Source: Gardnerella piotii
GTDB taxonomy: Bacteria; Actinomycetota; Actinomycetes; Actinomycetales; Bifidobacteriaceae
Direction of reading: 5' to 3'
Length of the DNA stretch: 64,000 nucleotides
Assembly (NCBI RefSeq): GCF_003397585.1
Contig: NZ_QJUV01000002.1
Location: 38,837 to 102,836, forward strand
The notes under the pieces were generated by a model, which had not been told where the DNA came from, searched no databases, and saw only the letters and a list, made by a program, of their open reading frames with translations. Of this stretch, positions 55,990-64,000 are shown in pieces. The translations under genes were made by a program, and so were the position numbers. The number at the start of each line of letters is the position of its first letter. The first letter of the stretch is position 1.

Positions 55990-58521
55990 ATGACTAAGTC
56001 ACGCGTTTCAGCGTTATCTGGTGATAACGCTAAAGATCTTCGTAACGTGGCGAAGGAGTCTGAGAAGGCCGCTAATAAGGGCGTAACAAACCCTAAAGAG
56101 GCGATTCTAAAGGCCGCTTCTTTTACAAAAGCGCCAAAGGTTTCTCAGAAAACCACCACTCGCGAAGAGCGAGAGGCGTTGGCGTATCAGCAAGCAAAAG
56201 AGGTTAAAGAGGCCGAAAAGCTTGCGGATAGTGCTGTTAGAGGCCCGCTTGGAAGATTGTGGGCAAAGATACAAACCAGCTCCGATAAATTCACTTTGGG
56301 CATGTCAATTGTGGCATTGGGCGTTGTTTATGGAGATATTGGAACGTCTCCTTTGTACACTGCTCAAACATTCTTGGCAGGTCAAGGCGGATTGCAAAAC
56401 ATTAGTCGCGAAGCGGTTTATGGCATGCTTTCCCTTGTGTTTTGGTCAATTACGCTAATCACAACAGTAAAATACGTGTTTGTTGCAATGCGAACAGACA
56501 ACAAGGGCGAAGGCGGAATTTTTGCACTCTACTCGCTTATTAGGCGAAAAGGCGCATGGCTTGCGATTCCAGCAATGATTGGTGGTGCGGCGTTCCTTGC
56601 GGATTCTGTTCTAACTCCAGCAGTTTCAATATCTTCTGCAGTAGAAGGCTTGCGCACAATATCTGCATTTAGGCCTATCTTCTTAGAAAACGACAATCTT
56701 TCTTTAATGATCACGGTAATTATTATTGTGATTCTGTTTTCTGTTCAACAGCGCGGAACCGAAAGAATTGGAAAAGTTTTCGGCATAGTCGTTATGATTT
56801 GGTTCGGATTCCTAGCGCTTGTTGGAATCATGAATATTGGCGAAAATCTGGCGATTTTTGAGGCTTTGAACCCGATTTATGGCCTAAAGTTCTTGTTTAG
56901 TTCGCACAATATGCAAGGAATGGCCTTAATGGGCATTATATTCCTTTCTACAACTGGTGCAGAAGCGCTGTATTCTGATATGGGTCACGTTGGTCGTGGA
57001 AACGTTTATGTTACTTGGCCGTTTATTAAAGTGGCGCTTATTCTAAACTACTTCGGTCAAGGCAGCTGGATGCTTCAGCATCAAAACAATAAAGCATTGT
57101 GGTCTATAGAAGGCTTAAACCCGTTCTTCCAGATGCTAAGCCCGAATTTACGTTACGTTGCCGTTGTGCTTTCTGTAACAGCTGGCATTATTGCGTCCCA
57201 GGCTTTGATTACTGGTGCTTTTACTATGGTTTCGGAAGCTACCAGCCTTAACTGGATGCCTCATCTTCAAGTGCGATACCCTGCGCGAACTCGCGGTCAG
57301 CTTTATATTCCTGTTGTTAATTTTGTGCTCTGTCTTGCAACTCTTACAGTTTTGGCTGTGTTTAAGGATTCTGAGCATATATCTGGAGCGTACGGTCTTG
57401 CGCTTACGCTTACCATGATTGCAACAACAATACTTCTTACGGTTCACATGTGGTATCAAAATAAGAAGCTTGGCGCTTTAGTATTTGCTGTAGTCTTCCT
57501 GATTATTGAGATTTTGTTCTTTATAGCATCTATGGCAAAGTTTATGCATGGCGGCTGGTTTACCATGCTTCTTGGTGCTTCGATTTTGATTATTATGCTC
57601 ACTTGGAAAGATGGCACTAAGATTGAGCGCTCGCAGCGATTGCACATGAAGCCTAAGGACTTTTTGCCTGTTCTAGATAAGTTACACAGTGATTTTAGAA
57701 TCCCTTATTTTGCAGACAATATTGTGTATTTGACTTCCGATAAGGAGATGAAGCGTCTAGATACTGGTATTTTCTTCTCGATTTTTGCGGATCATCCTAA
57801 GCGCGCTCGTGCGTGGTGGGCTGTTTCTGTAGAAACTGATGACGCTCCGTTTACTCGCGAATATTGCGTGGAGAATTTTGGCACGGATTATTTATTCCGC
57901 GTTAAAATCAAGCTTGGATTTAAGGTTTCTCCTTCGATTCCTGCATATTTGCATCAAATTATGCACGATTTGTCGCATACGGGAGAGCTGCCACAACAGC
58001 AGTCTGTGTACCCTAAGGTAGATGCGGATCCAGATATTGGCCCAATTCGTTACGTGCTTTTGCATAAGGCTTTGATGCCTGAGTCGAATATTTCTTTGCG
58101 TGGCGCATTGTCTCTAAAAATGAAGTATGCGATTCGTCATATTGCTGGAACGCCAGTTAAGTGGTTTGGTTTAGCTCCGTATAATCCTGTTGTAGAAGTT
58201 CAGCCGTTGTTTGTTTCTACTCGTAGACCTCCTCGATTAAAGCGAGAAGAGGTTGCTTCATCTAGAGCTGTTCAGTCTTTGCAAGGCAATGATGTTGCAG
58301 CGCAAGCTTCGGTTGATGCCGAGCAAACTGCGATTATGAACGCTAGAGATATTGCTGCAGCGAATGTTTCTGGAGAAGTCAAGTCTGAGAAGTCTGAGAA
58401 GTCTGGAAGCAAGTCTGAAAATAAAGAGGCTAAGGATAAAGAGACTAAGGAATCTAAAATATCTAACACTGGCAAAATCGCTAGAATAGATACTGGTCAG
58501 ATTAAAGCAGTTAAAAAATAA
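55990..58521 (+). CDS. kup: Potassium transport protein Kup
   Basis: 843 residues from ATG 55990; GGAGGA lies ten bases upstream. After a ~95-residue hydrophilic N-terminus, twelve membrane helices begin with the family signature LGVVYGDIGTSPLYTAQTF, followed by GEGGIFALYSL and LTPAVSISSAVEGL. The C-terminal cytoplasmic domain (~600-760) is typical; the last ~85 residues (SEKSEKSGSKSENKEAKDKE) are low-complexity. Kup is a proton-coupled potassium uptake system. Both termini are longer than in the usual ~620-residue protein. Confidence 0.95.
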   Translation: MTKSRVSALSGDNAKDLRNVAKESEKAANKGVTNPKEAILKAASFTKAPKVSQKTTTREEREALAYQQAKEVKEAEKLADSAVRGPLGRLWAKIQTSSDKFTLGMSIVALGVVYGDIGTSPLYTAQTFLAGQGGLQNISREAVYGMLSLVFWSITLITTVKYVFVAMRTDNKGEGGIFALYSLIRRKGAWLAIPAMIGGAAFLADSVLTPAVSISSAVEGLRTISAFRPIFLENDNLSLMITVIIIVILFSVQQRGTERIGKVFGIVVMIWFGFLALVGIMNIGENLAIFEALNPIYGLKFLFSSHNMQGMALMGIIFLSTTGAEALYSDMGHVGRGNVYVTWPFIKVALILNYFGQGSWMLQHQNNKALWSIEGLNPFFQMLSPNLRYVAVVLSVTAGIIASQALITGAFTMVSEATSLNWMPHLQVRYPARTRGQLYIPVVNFVLCLATLTVLAVFKDSEHISGAYGLALTLTMIATTILLTVHMWYQNKKLGALVFAVVFLIIEILFFIASMAKFMHGGWFTMLLGASILIIMLTWKDGTKIERSQRLHMKPKDFLPVLDKLHSDFRIPYFADNIVYLTSDKEMKRLDTGIFFSIFADHPKRARAWWAVSVETDDAPFTREYCVENFGTDYLFRVKIKLGFKVSPSIPAYLHQIMHDLSHTGELPQQQSVYPKVDADPDIGPIRYVLLHKALMPESNISLRGALSLKMKYAIRHIAGTPVKWFGLAPYNPVVEVQPLFVSTRRPPRLKREEVASSRAVQSLQGNDVAAQASVDAEQTAIMNARDIAAANVSGEVKSEKSEKSGSKSENKEAKDKETKESKISNTGKIARIDTGQIKAVKK

Positions 58522-58660
58522 CTAAAATCCATATTATTGCTTTACTGCTTTATTGCTAATCGGCCGTTTGCGTTGGCTTGCACATGTGCTTATGTTTGCT
58601 TGTGCGCTTGCTTTCAATAACGGCCGTTTTGTGATTTAGGGTTTAAGGAGCGCGATTATT

Positions 58661-59521
58661 ATGCTTGCAGATTTGCCTGATTTTAATAGGATTGAAAAGT
58701 TGCATCGCGCTACTGCGCCAAGTGAAGCTGCGTACAATTTGATTCATTGCCATTGTGTTGTTATTGCTACGATTTCTTGGATGCTTGCTAGACGCCAAAA
58801 TCAGCTGTTGGCTTTTAAGCAGCTTAATTTGAATAATGATTTTGAGAATTTTGCAGATTTTGCTGATTTTGCGGATAAGTCGCAAGCAGATGTTGAGCAA
58901 ATTATGCTTCGTCAAATGTCTAAAATCAATGAAGATCTAAAAAACAGGTGTGATTTAGCAAAGTCGTGTCTTGGAAAGTTGATTGACGTAAATCCGCTAG
59001 AGCTTCCTAAAGTTAGTGGCGGAATCGCGCCGAAAGATTATGTAGACGAGTATGCGGCGTTTGCTGGCGGATTGTTGCACGATATTGGAACGTATTTTGT
59101 TTTAGCTAAAGACGGTTCAAAAGCAGCGAATGGCAAGTTGGAGTTTGACGGGCCGAATTATATTTTGCACGGTTTGCGCGGCTACAACTATTTGATTGAT
59201 AACGGCTTTAGCGAAGATATTGCGCAATTTGCACGTAATCATACGGGCGTTGGACTAACTCGCGAGCAAGTTATTGCGCAAAATTTGCCGCTTCCTGCTG
59301 GCGATTATGTTCCGCGTACAGTTGAGCAAGAAATTGTGATGGTTGCAGATAAATACAACAGTAAGTCGATTCCGCCGCGATTTTTAACTGTAGATACGTA
59401 TAGGCGTAAGGCTGCGCGCTTTGGTGAAGAGAACGCAAAGCGATGGATGTGCTTGGTTAATAAATACGGCAGGCCGAGTGTTTGTAAGCTTGCAGATTTC
59501 TTTGGGCTTAAAGTTGATTAG
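58661..59521 (+). CDS. HD-domain protein (putative phosphohydrolase)
   Basis: 286 residues. HD-type metal ligands are visible: HCHCVV near residue 29, GGLLHDIGTYF (the HD pair), LHGLRGYNYL and ARNHTGVG, a layout close to HDIG proteins. Such enzymes hydrolyse nucleotides or phosphoesters. Between the first His and the HD motif is a low-complexity stretch (FENFADFADFADK) with near-tandem DNA repeats. ATG 58661 follows TAAGGAG. Substrate cannot be told. Confidence 0.82.
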   Translation: MLADLPDFNRIEKLHRATAPSEAAYNLIHCHCVVIATISWMLARRQNQLLAFKQLNLNNDFENFADFADFADKSQADVEQIMLRQMSKINEDLKNRCDLAKSCLGKLIDVNPLELPKVSGGIAPKDYVDEYAAFAGGLLHDIGTYFVLAKDGSKAANGKLEFDGPNYILHGLRGYNYLIDNGFSEDIAQFARNHTGVGLTREQVIAQNLPLPAGDYVPRTVEQEIVMVADKYNSKSIPPRFLTVDTYRRKAARFGEENAKRWMCLVNKYGRPSVCKLADFFGLKVD

Positions 59522-59564
59522 GCAAGATTGATTAGGCAAGCTTGATTAAGCTTTGCTTTTATGG

Positions 59565-60305
59565 CTATAAAGCCGCTAATCCAAGTGCAGTGTTTACTTC
59601 GGCTACAATATCGTGCATAGCAGCGCTTGCTGCAGCTGCGTCACCTTCCATAATTGCCTGCGTTACCTTTTTATGGTTTAATATCGCTTTTTTATTTGGT
59701 TTTTGCGGATAAAGATTTAGCTCAACCCTGCCGCGTAATACGCTTTCGACTATTGAACTAAGTTTTGCAAAAATCGGGTTACCGCTATTTGCAAGCAAAA
59801 GAGTATGGAACTGGATATCTAATTCATGAAAATCTGCCAGTCTATTTTCTTCTACCGCTTTTACCATATCGTGACCAATTACGCCCAATTTATAGCGTAT
59901 TTCTACATCTCCGCGTAATGCACATCCAGCTGCTGCGGCAGGTTCTACAACAAGACGAAGTTCTGTTAATGCTCGTAGTTCATTTTCTCTGTATGGTGAA
60001 TGTAGTTTCCATGTGATTACTCGTGTATTTAAATCGTCCCAATTTTCTGGATTGCAAGCTATTACGCCTGTTCCGCGTTGAAATTGTACGCAACCCAAAG
60101 ATGCTAATAGTCTTGTTGCTTCTCGAGCTACTGTTCTAGATATTCCATATTGTTTTTGAATATCTTCTAGTTTTCGATTAGTTTTTGGCTCCCATTTGTT
60201 ATTTACTATTTCATCTGCGAGAGAATCTGCTATAGATAGATGTAAAGGAGCGTTTTCGGTCACTAAGTCACTAGAAATTTGACTTTGTGTGGTATTAGAC
60301 ACCAT
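59565..60305 (-). CDS. gntR: GntR/FadR-family regulator of the gluconate operon
   Basis: 246 residues. A GntR winged helix lies at residues ~20-85 (LADEIVNNKWEPKTNRKLED, then YGISRTVAREATRLLASLG), followed by an FCD effector domain (LTELRLVVEPAAAAGCALRG; FHTLLLANSGNP; HKKVTQAIMEGDA). It is divergent from gntK-gntP-gnd. A perfect inverted repeat covers the gntK promoter between them. By analogy with GntR proteins it should repress the operon until gluconate or 6-phosphogluconate binds. The effector is inferred. Confidence 0.88.
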   Translation of the reverse strand: MVSNTTQSQISSDLVTENAPLHLSIADSLADEIVNNKWEPKTNRKLEDIQKQYGISRTVAREATRLLASLGCVQFQRGTGVIACNPENWDDLNTRVITWKLHSPYRENELRALTELRLVVEPAAAAGCALRGDVEIRYKLGVIGHDMVKAVEENRLADFHELDIQFHTLLLANSGNPIFAKLSSIVESVLRGRVELNLYPQKPNKKAILNHKKVTQAIMEGDAAAASAAMHDIVAEVNTALGLAAL

Positions 60306-60392
60306 ATTTGCCTCGCAGTTTTATGTATATTTATGGTTTCATCCTAGCAAATAGAAAATGAAAATATAGTTATGCTCAAAAAATAACACATT

Positions 60393-60436
60393 AAAGACTC
60401 TTAATTCTTTGACAAAGAGTCTTTGTGTGGTATTCT
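60393..60436 (+). promoter_or_regulatory. gntK promoter with operator-like inverted repeat
   Basis: AAAGACTCTT (60393-60402) and AAGAGTCTTT (60415-60424) are perfect inverted arms with a 12-base centre. TTGACA (60409-60414) is a perfect -35 box inside it, and TATTCT (60431-60436) a -10 box 16 nt later, so a bound regulator would occlude the promoter. A second small palindrome, TTGTCAATAACAA, lies at 60444-60456 near the transcription start. Confidence 0.75.
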
Positions 60437-60466
60437 TATAGTGTTGTCAATAACAAAGGAGCTATT

Positions 60467-60994
60467 ATGGCGATTCACATTGTAGTGATGGGCGTTGCTG
60501 GTTGCGGCAAGTCTACTGTTTCTGAGGCAATTCGTGATCAACTTGGTTACACTCTGGCAGAAGGTGATGATTTTCATCCAAAAGCTAATATAGATAAAAT
60601 GTCCGCAGGAATTGCGCTAACAGATGAAGATCGTTGGCCTTGGTTGGATCTTATTAACAAATGGATGGTTGCGCGTGAAAGTCTTGGAGAAAACACAGTT
60701 GTTTCAAGCTCTGCATTAAAACGGTCATATCGCGAAGTTCTTTCTAAAAATCTAAACGTGTACTTCTTGCATTTAAACGGAAGCCATGAGTTAATAGCGC
60801 AGAGGCTAAAAGATCGTAAAGGACACTTTATGCCACCATCTTTATTGCCAAGTCAGTTCGCAATTTTGGAGCCTCTAGGTAAAGAAGAAAACGGAACCGT
60901 TATATCGATTGAAGGTTCTGTTGAAGATATGGTTCATAGAGCTATCAAAGCAGTGAAAACATATGAACAATCGCAGCTGCAAAAACAATTGTAA
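60467..60994 (+). CDS. gntK: Gluconokinase
   Basis: 175 residues, normal for GntK. The P-loop is VMGVAGCGKST (Lys15), followed by LAEGDDFHPKANIDKMSAGI, DEDRWPWL and SSALKRSYREVL, all hallmark segments. It phosphorylates gluconate to 6-phosphogluconate, supplied by GntP and consumed by Gnd downstream. The start at 60467 follows AAAGGAGC; the longer open frame upstream crosses the promoter and is rejected. Confidence 0.95.
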   Translation: MAIHIVVMGVAGCGKSTVSEAIRDQLGYTLAEGDDFHPKANIDKMSAGIALTDEDRWPWLDLINKWMVARESLGENTVVSSSALKRSYREVLSKNLNVYFLHLNGSHELIAQRLKDRKGHFMPPSLLPSQFAILEPLGKEENGTVISIEGSVEDMVHRAIKAVKTYEQSQLQKQL

Positions 60995-61036
60995 ATGTAA
61001 AAATAGTCGCAATTGTAAAGCATAACAATTGTAAAG
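60986..61036 (+). repeat. Three copies of CAATTGTAAA between gntK and gntP
   Basis: CAATTGTAAA occurs at 60986 (overlapping the gntK stop), 61010 and 61026; the CAATTG core is palindromic. They could be regulator-binding sites or just A/T-rich drift. Confidence 0.4.
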
Positions 61037-61176
61037 CAGCACAAAAAATATACATTCAAAAATTACTAACGCAAATAACAAAGTTGTTAGCGTATTGATC
61101 GTAAACAAAAGATCACAAGGAATTATAAATAAAGCATCACAATAATTAAAACAATTCACAAAATCATGGAGGATTT

Positions 61177-62517
61177 ATGAGTGGGTTAATTCTTGCGGCA
61201 ATATTAGGTATAGCGCTTATTGTCGTACTTATTGCAGTGGTAAAAGTACATCCTTTCCTATCGTTAATGATTGGTTCGATTGCAACTGCAATCATTGCAG
61301 GAGTTCCATATGATAAAAGTCTTACAAGCTTTACTAATGGAGTTGGTTCCACAGCATCAGGAGTTGGATTACTCATTGCTTTAGGCGGAATTATTGGAAT
61401 TCTTCTTACGCGTTCTGGTGGAGCAGACGTGATTTGTGACACCATACTTAAGAAAGCTCCAGAACATAAGCTTCCATGGGCCATGGCTCTGAGCGCATTT
61501 ATTGTTGGAATTCCACTGTTCTTTGAAGTTGGTGTAGTGATACTTATACCAATTATTCTTCTTGTTGCTCGTCGTACAAAAATGCCAGTAATTGCTCTCG
61601 GCATACCAGCGCTCGCAGGCTTATCGGCTTTGCATGCTTTTGTACCGCCACATCCTGGACCACTTGTTGCTATTGATGCTTTGCATGCAAACCTTGGATT
61701 GACTTTGGCTTTTGGTTTGATTATCGCCATACCAACTGTAGCAATCGCAGGACCTCTAATGGTTCATTGGATGGTAAAAATGGTTCCTATTCAAGCTAAG
61801 CAAGAAGAAGACAATAAGAAGGAAGATAAGCCACAAAATCGTCCTACATTCGCGGAAGCGTCTAGCGTAATTTTACTTCCAGTAATTCTTATGCTTGCAG
61901 CCAGTGTTGTTGATATTACGGGGCAATCAAAATCTACATTTGGTAGTGTAATCGCATGGATTGGAACACCACTTGAAGCTCTTACAATCACTACTATTTT
62001 TGCGATGATATTATTTGCTATTCGCGCAAAGTGGAGTAGGGATACATTAAATTCTCTGGTAGGCCTTTCGTTCTCCTCAATTGCAAGTATCTTGTTGATC
62101 GTTGCTGCTGGAGGTGGATTCAAGCAAACTCTTGTAGATTCTGGAATTGGTAAAGTTATTGCTGCGGGCATTGTTCAGGCAAATCTTAATCCTCTTCTTG
62201 CTGGATGGATTGTTGCTGTACTAATTAGATTGGCAACTGGATCTGCAACCGTTGCAACCGTAACGGCATCTGGAATTGTTGCACCTTTGGCTGCAAATCT
62301 AAATCAAGTACAATTAGCGTTACTCGTACTAGCTATTGGTGCTGGATCAATCTTCTTATCTCATGTAAATGATGCTGGATTCTGGTTGGTTAAAGAATAT
62401 TTCGGTATGAGCGTAGGACAAACATTTAAAACATGGTCATTAATGGAAACGGTATTGTCTGTTGTTGGGCTTGCAATTATTATGCTAGTTTCTGCTGTTG
62501 TTCCTGTGTTCATATGA
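61177..62517 (+). CDS. gntP: Gluconate permease (GntP family)
   Basis: 446 residues, ~12-14 membrane helices. Family segments: VHPFLSLMIGSIATAIIAG, LGGIIGILLTRSGGAD, GIPLFFEVGVVILIPII, HAFVPPHPGPLVAIDAL and the C-terminal SHVNDAGFWLVKEYFGMSV. It imports gluconate by proton symport. The start follows a strong TGGAGGATTT. It lies 182 bases after gntK in the same direction, in one operon by inference. Confidence 0.95.
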   Translation: MSGLILAAILGIALIVVLIAVVKVHPFLSLMIGSIATAIIAGVPYDKSLTSFTNGVGSTASGVGLLIALGGIIGILLTRSGGADVICDTILKKAPEHKLPWAMALSAFIVGIPLFFEVGVVILIPIILLVARRTKMPVIALGIPALAGLSALHAFVPPHPGPLVAIDALHANLGLTLAFGLIIAIPTVAIAGPLMVHWMVKMVPIQAKQEEDNKKEDKPQNRPTFAEASSVILLPVILMLAASVVDITGQSKSTFGSVIAWIGTPLEALTITTIFAMILFAIRAKWSRDTLNSLVGLSFSSIASILLIVAAGGGFKQTLVDSGIGKVIAAGIVQANLNPLLAGWIVAVLIRLATGSATVATVTASGIVAPLAANLNQVQLALLVLAIGAGSIFLSHVNDAGFWLVKEYFGMSVGQTFKTWSLMETVLSVVGLAIIMLVSAVVPVFI

Positions 62518-62731
62518 AATTAAAAAGATTATCTGAATAAGTTTTGTGTAGGAACAGACGGTTTGTACAAATATTTTTGCAGATATTTGTAGCAGATATC
62601 TTTGAAAATTCTTTATAAGAACCATTAGATACAAAAGATACAGACGGCAGAATTATTTTATAAAAATTTTATAAGACAGTTTTGCAAAAGTTATTAAAAG
62701 TTATCAAAAAATTTGAAAGAAGGAATTTATT

Positions 62732-63607
62732 ATGCAATTAGGTGTTATCGGTTTAGGACGCATGGGTGGAAACATGGTTAAGCGCTTGCGCGAAGGAGGT
62801 CATGAAGTTGTTGGATACGATGTTAGTGCCGAATCAAATCGAGATGTTGACTCTTTAGAAAAATTGGTACAAAGACTTTCTAGTCCGCGTATTGTATGGG
62901 TTATGGTTCCAGCTGGTTCTCCTACAGACACAACTATCGAAAAATTAAGCAATCTTCTCGAAGATAATGACCTAGTAATTGATGGAGGCAATACTAGGTA
63001 TGTTGATGATCAGCGTCATTCTGCTGAATTAAAGGCAAAAGGAATCCATTTTATGGATGTTGGAGTTTCAGGAGGAGTTTGGGGCTCGACTCGTGGATAC
63101 GCATTGATGGCTGGCGGCTCCGATGAAGATTATCAGAGAATGCTACCAATTTTCGAGACTTTGAAGCCTGAAGGCCCTGACGGACTCGTTCACGCTGGTG
63201 CTGTTGGCGGTGGTCATTTTGCCAAGATGGTTCACAATGGAATTGAATATGGCATGATGCAGGCTTTTGGTGAAGGCTTTGCAACAATGATGCGTTCAGA
63301 ATTAATAGATGATCCAGCTAAGGTTATGTCTTCATGGCGCCAAGGTTCTGTTGTTCAGTCTTGGCTTCTTGACTTATTCGCGCGCGCTGCAAAAGACGAT
63401 CCAACATTAGAATCTATGCCTCCTGTTGCTAATGAGTCTGGTGAAGCAAAGTGGATGGTTGAAGCTGCACTTGAACTTGGTGTTCCAACCCCAGTTACCG
63501 CATGCTCATTGTGGGCTCGCCAAGTATCTCGCGGAGGTGGAGATGACACTTTGCGAGTAGTTTCATCGTTGCGTGCGCAGTTTGGTGGCCATGTGACTAA
63601 AAAATAG
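62732..63607 (+). CDS. gnd: 6-Phosphogluconate dehydrogenase, decarboxylating (short GntZ/YqeC type)
   Basis: 291 residues, the short form rather than the ~470-residue Gnd. Motifs: MQLGVIGLGRMGGNMVKRL (dinucleotide fold), VIDGGNTRYVDD, DVGVSGGVWGSTRGYALMAG and the catalytic KMVHNGIEYGMMQAFGEG. It oxidises 6-phosphogluconate to ribulose-5-phosphate and CO2. With gntP and gntK it completes a route from external gluconate to pentose phosphate, which bifidobacteria can feed to phosphoketolase. The start follows GAAAGAAGGAA. A terminator follows. Confidence 0.95.
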   Translation: MQLGVIGLGRMGGNMVKRLREGGHEVVGYDVSAESNRDVDSLEKLVQRLSSPRIVWVMVPAGSPTDTTIEKLSNLLEDNDLVIDGGNTRYVDDQRHSAELKAKGIHFMDVGVSGGVWGSTRGYALMAGGSDEDYQRMLPIFETLKPEGPDGLVHAGAVGGGHFAKMVHNGIEYGMMQAFGEGFATMMRSELIDDPAKVMSSWRQGSVVQSWLLDLFARAAKDDPTLESMPPVANESGEAKWMVEAALELGVPTPVTACSLWARQVSRGGGDDTLRVVSSLRAQFGGHVTKK

Positions 63608-63673
63608 TCAAAGTAAGTAGAAAATATCTAAGGTAAAAATAGGTAAAATAGGTAAAAAATAGATAAAGATTGT

Positions 63674-63712
63674 ATAGATGGGCAGTTATGTGTTAATTGC
63701 CCATCTATTTTT
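63674..63712 (+). terminator. Rho-independent terminator of the gluconate operon
   Basis: A perfect 11-bp stem, ATAGATGGGCA / TGCCCATCTAT (63674-63684 with 63698-63708), with a 13-nt loop is followed by TTTTTG. Confidence 0.9.
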
Positions 63713-63715
63713 GTT

Positions 63716-64000
63716 TGCGACACTCCCGTGTTTTGGGTTTTGGGGGTGTTTTTCTTGTTTTTTTGGATTATTTTTGTTGTGTTTTTGTTGGTGTTTGGTT
63801 TCTTGCGACTTTTTATCGTGTTTTGATCGCGTTTTCAACACGCCGATGTTTTGGCTTTGTTTCAATGGTTTTGGCTTGTTGGCTTGTGTGTGATTTGCTT
63901 TTGGGCTTGCTTTGGTGTAAGTTTATCTCTTGCTGCTCAGCGCGGCTGGTTCTCCTCGGTTGAGGTTGATGAGCCGGCTGGTGTGGTGGTGGTTTGAGAA
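63716..64000. other. G/T-rich unresolved stretch at the right edge
   Basis: The plus strand is strikingly short of A and C to about 63900, with G runs (TTTTGGGTTTTGGGGGTG) and T runs. Minus-strand frames open at the edge give only low-complexity Pro/Gln/Lys/Thr ends; three frames are about equally possible, so no gene is called. The final ~70 bases are more GC-rich. Confidence 0.4.

Noticed and set aside
61164..61730. 188-codon minus-strand open frame over gntP
   Set aside because: Antisense of the hydrophobic gntP frame, with no ribosome site.

Overview
The window fits a chromosomal segment of a low-GC member of the Bifidobacteriaceae, most likely Gardnerella. The grounds are established gene content seen here: a dnaK-grpE-dnaJ-hspR operon under an exact HspR operator, an actinobacterial-type myo-inositol-1-phosphate synthase, a small SRP RNA, an OppDF fusion, and large secreted FIVAR-repeat proteins, all in roughly 40-45% GC DNA. 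Genus assignment is inference. No rRNA, tRNA or CRISPR array was found, and no recognisable transposase or integrase.

Left third (1-27.6 kb): a truncated GH31 glycosidase; a ~7 kb secreted FIVAR-repeat surface gene broken by one in-frame TGA; the heat-shock operon; a HAD phosphatase; a class A PBP; ino1; the SRP RNA ffs; an ORF6N/KilA-N-type gene flanked by inverted repeats; a second secreted coiled-coil surface protein; and two tandem secreted proteins (one with a CAP domain) that share an Asp/Pro/Phe-rich C-terminal repeat tail and almost identical 3' flanks. Both wall-type surface genes are preceded by promoters in which a poly-G tract fills the space before the -10 box (13 G and 9 G). This looks like a phase-variable surface-protein system.

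Middle (27.7-44.4 kb): housekeeping genes topA, tmk, holB, a PEBP protein, a C69 dipeptidase, fhs, an alpha/beta hydrolase, rsmI, an AbiEi-like/LRV-like gene pair, metG, a candidate small RNA and pepC.

Right third (44.8-64 kb): an oligopeptide ABC system (leader peptide-oppB-oppC-oppDF-oppA), a heterodimeric ABC exporter with one degenerate ATP site, a TatD nuclease, a Kup potassium transporter, an HD-domain protein, and a gluconate module (divergent gntR; gntK-gntP-gnd) with a clear operator over its promoter. The last ~280 bases are G/T-rich and unresolved.

Two dispersed repeat families run through the intergenic space. Family R1 is a ~48-bp palindromic element (ends TTCCGC...GCGGAA, inner GTAC...GTAC), with 13 units at 7 loci. 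Family R2 is a mosaic of exchangeable stem-loops, at about 6 loci, mostly next to surface-protein or ORF6N genes. These repeats, the poly-G promoters and the broken or truncated genes beside them are the most unusual part of the window.
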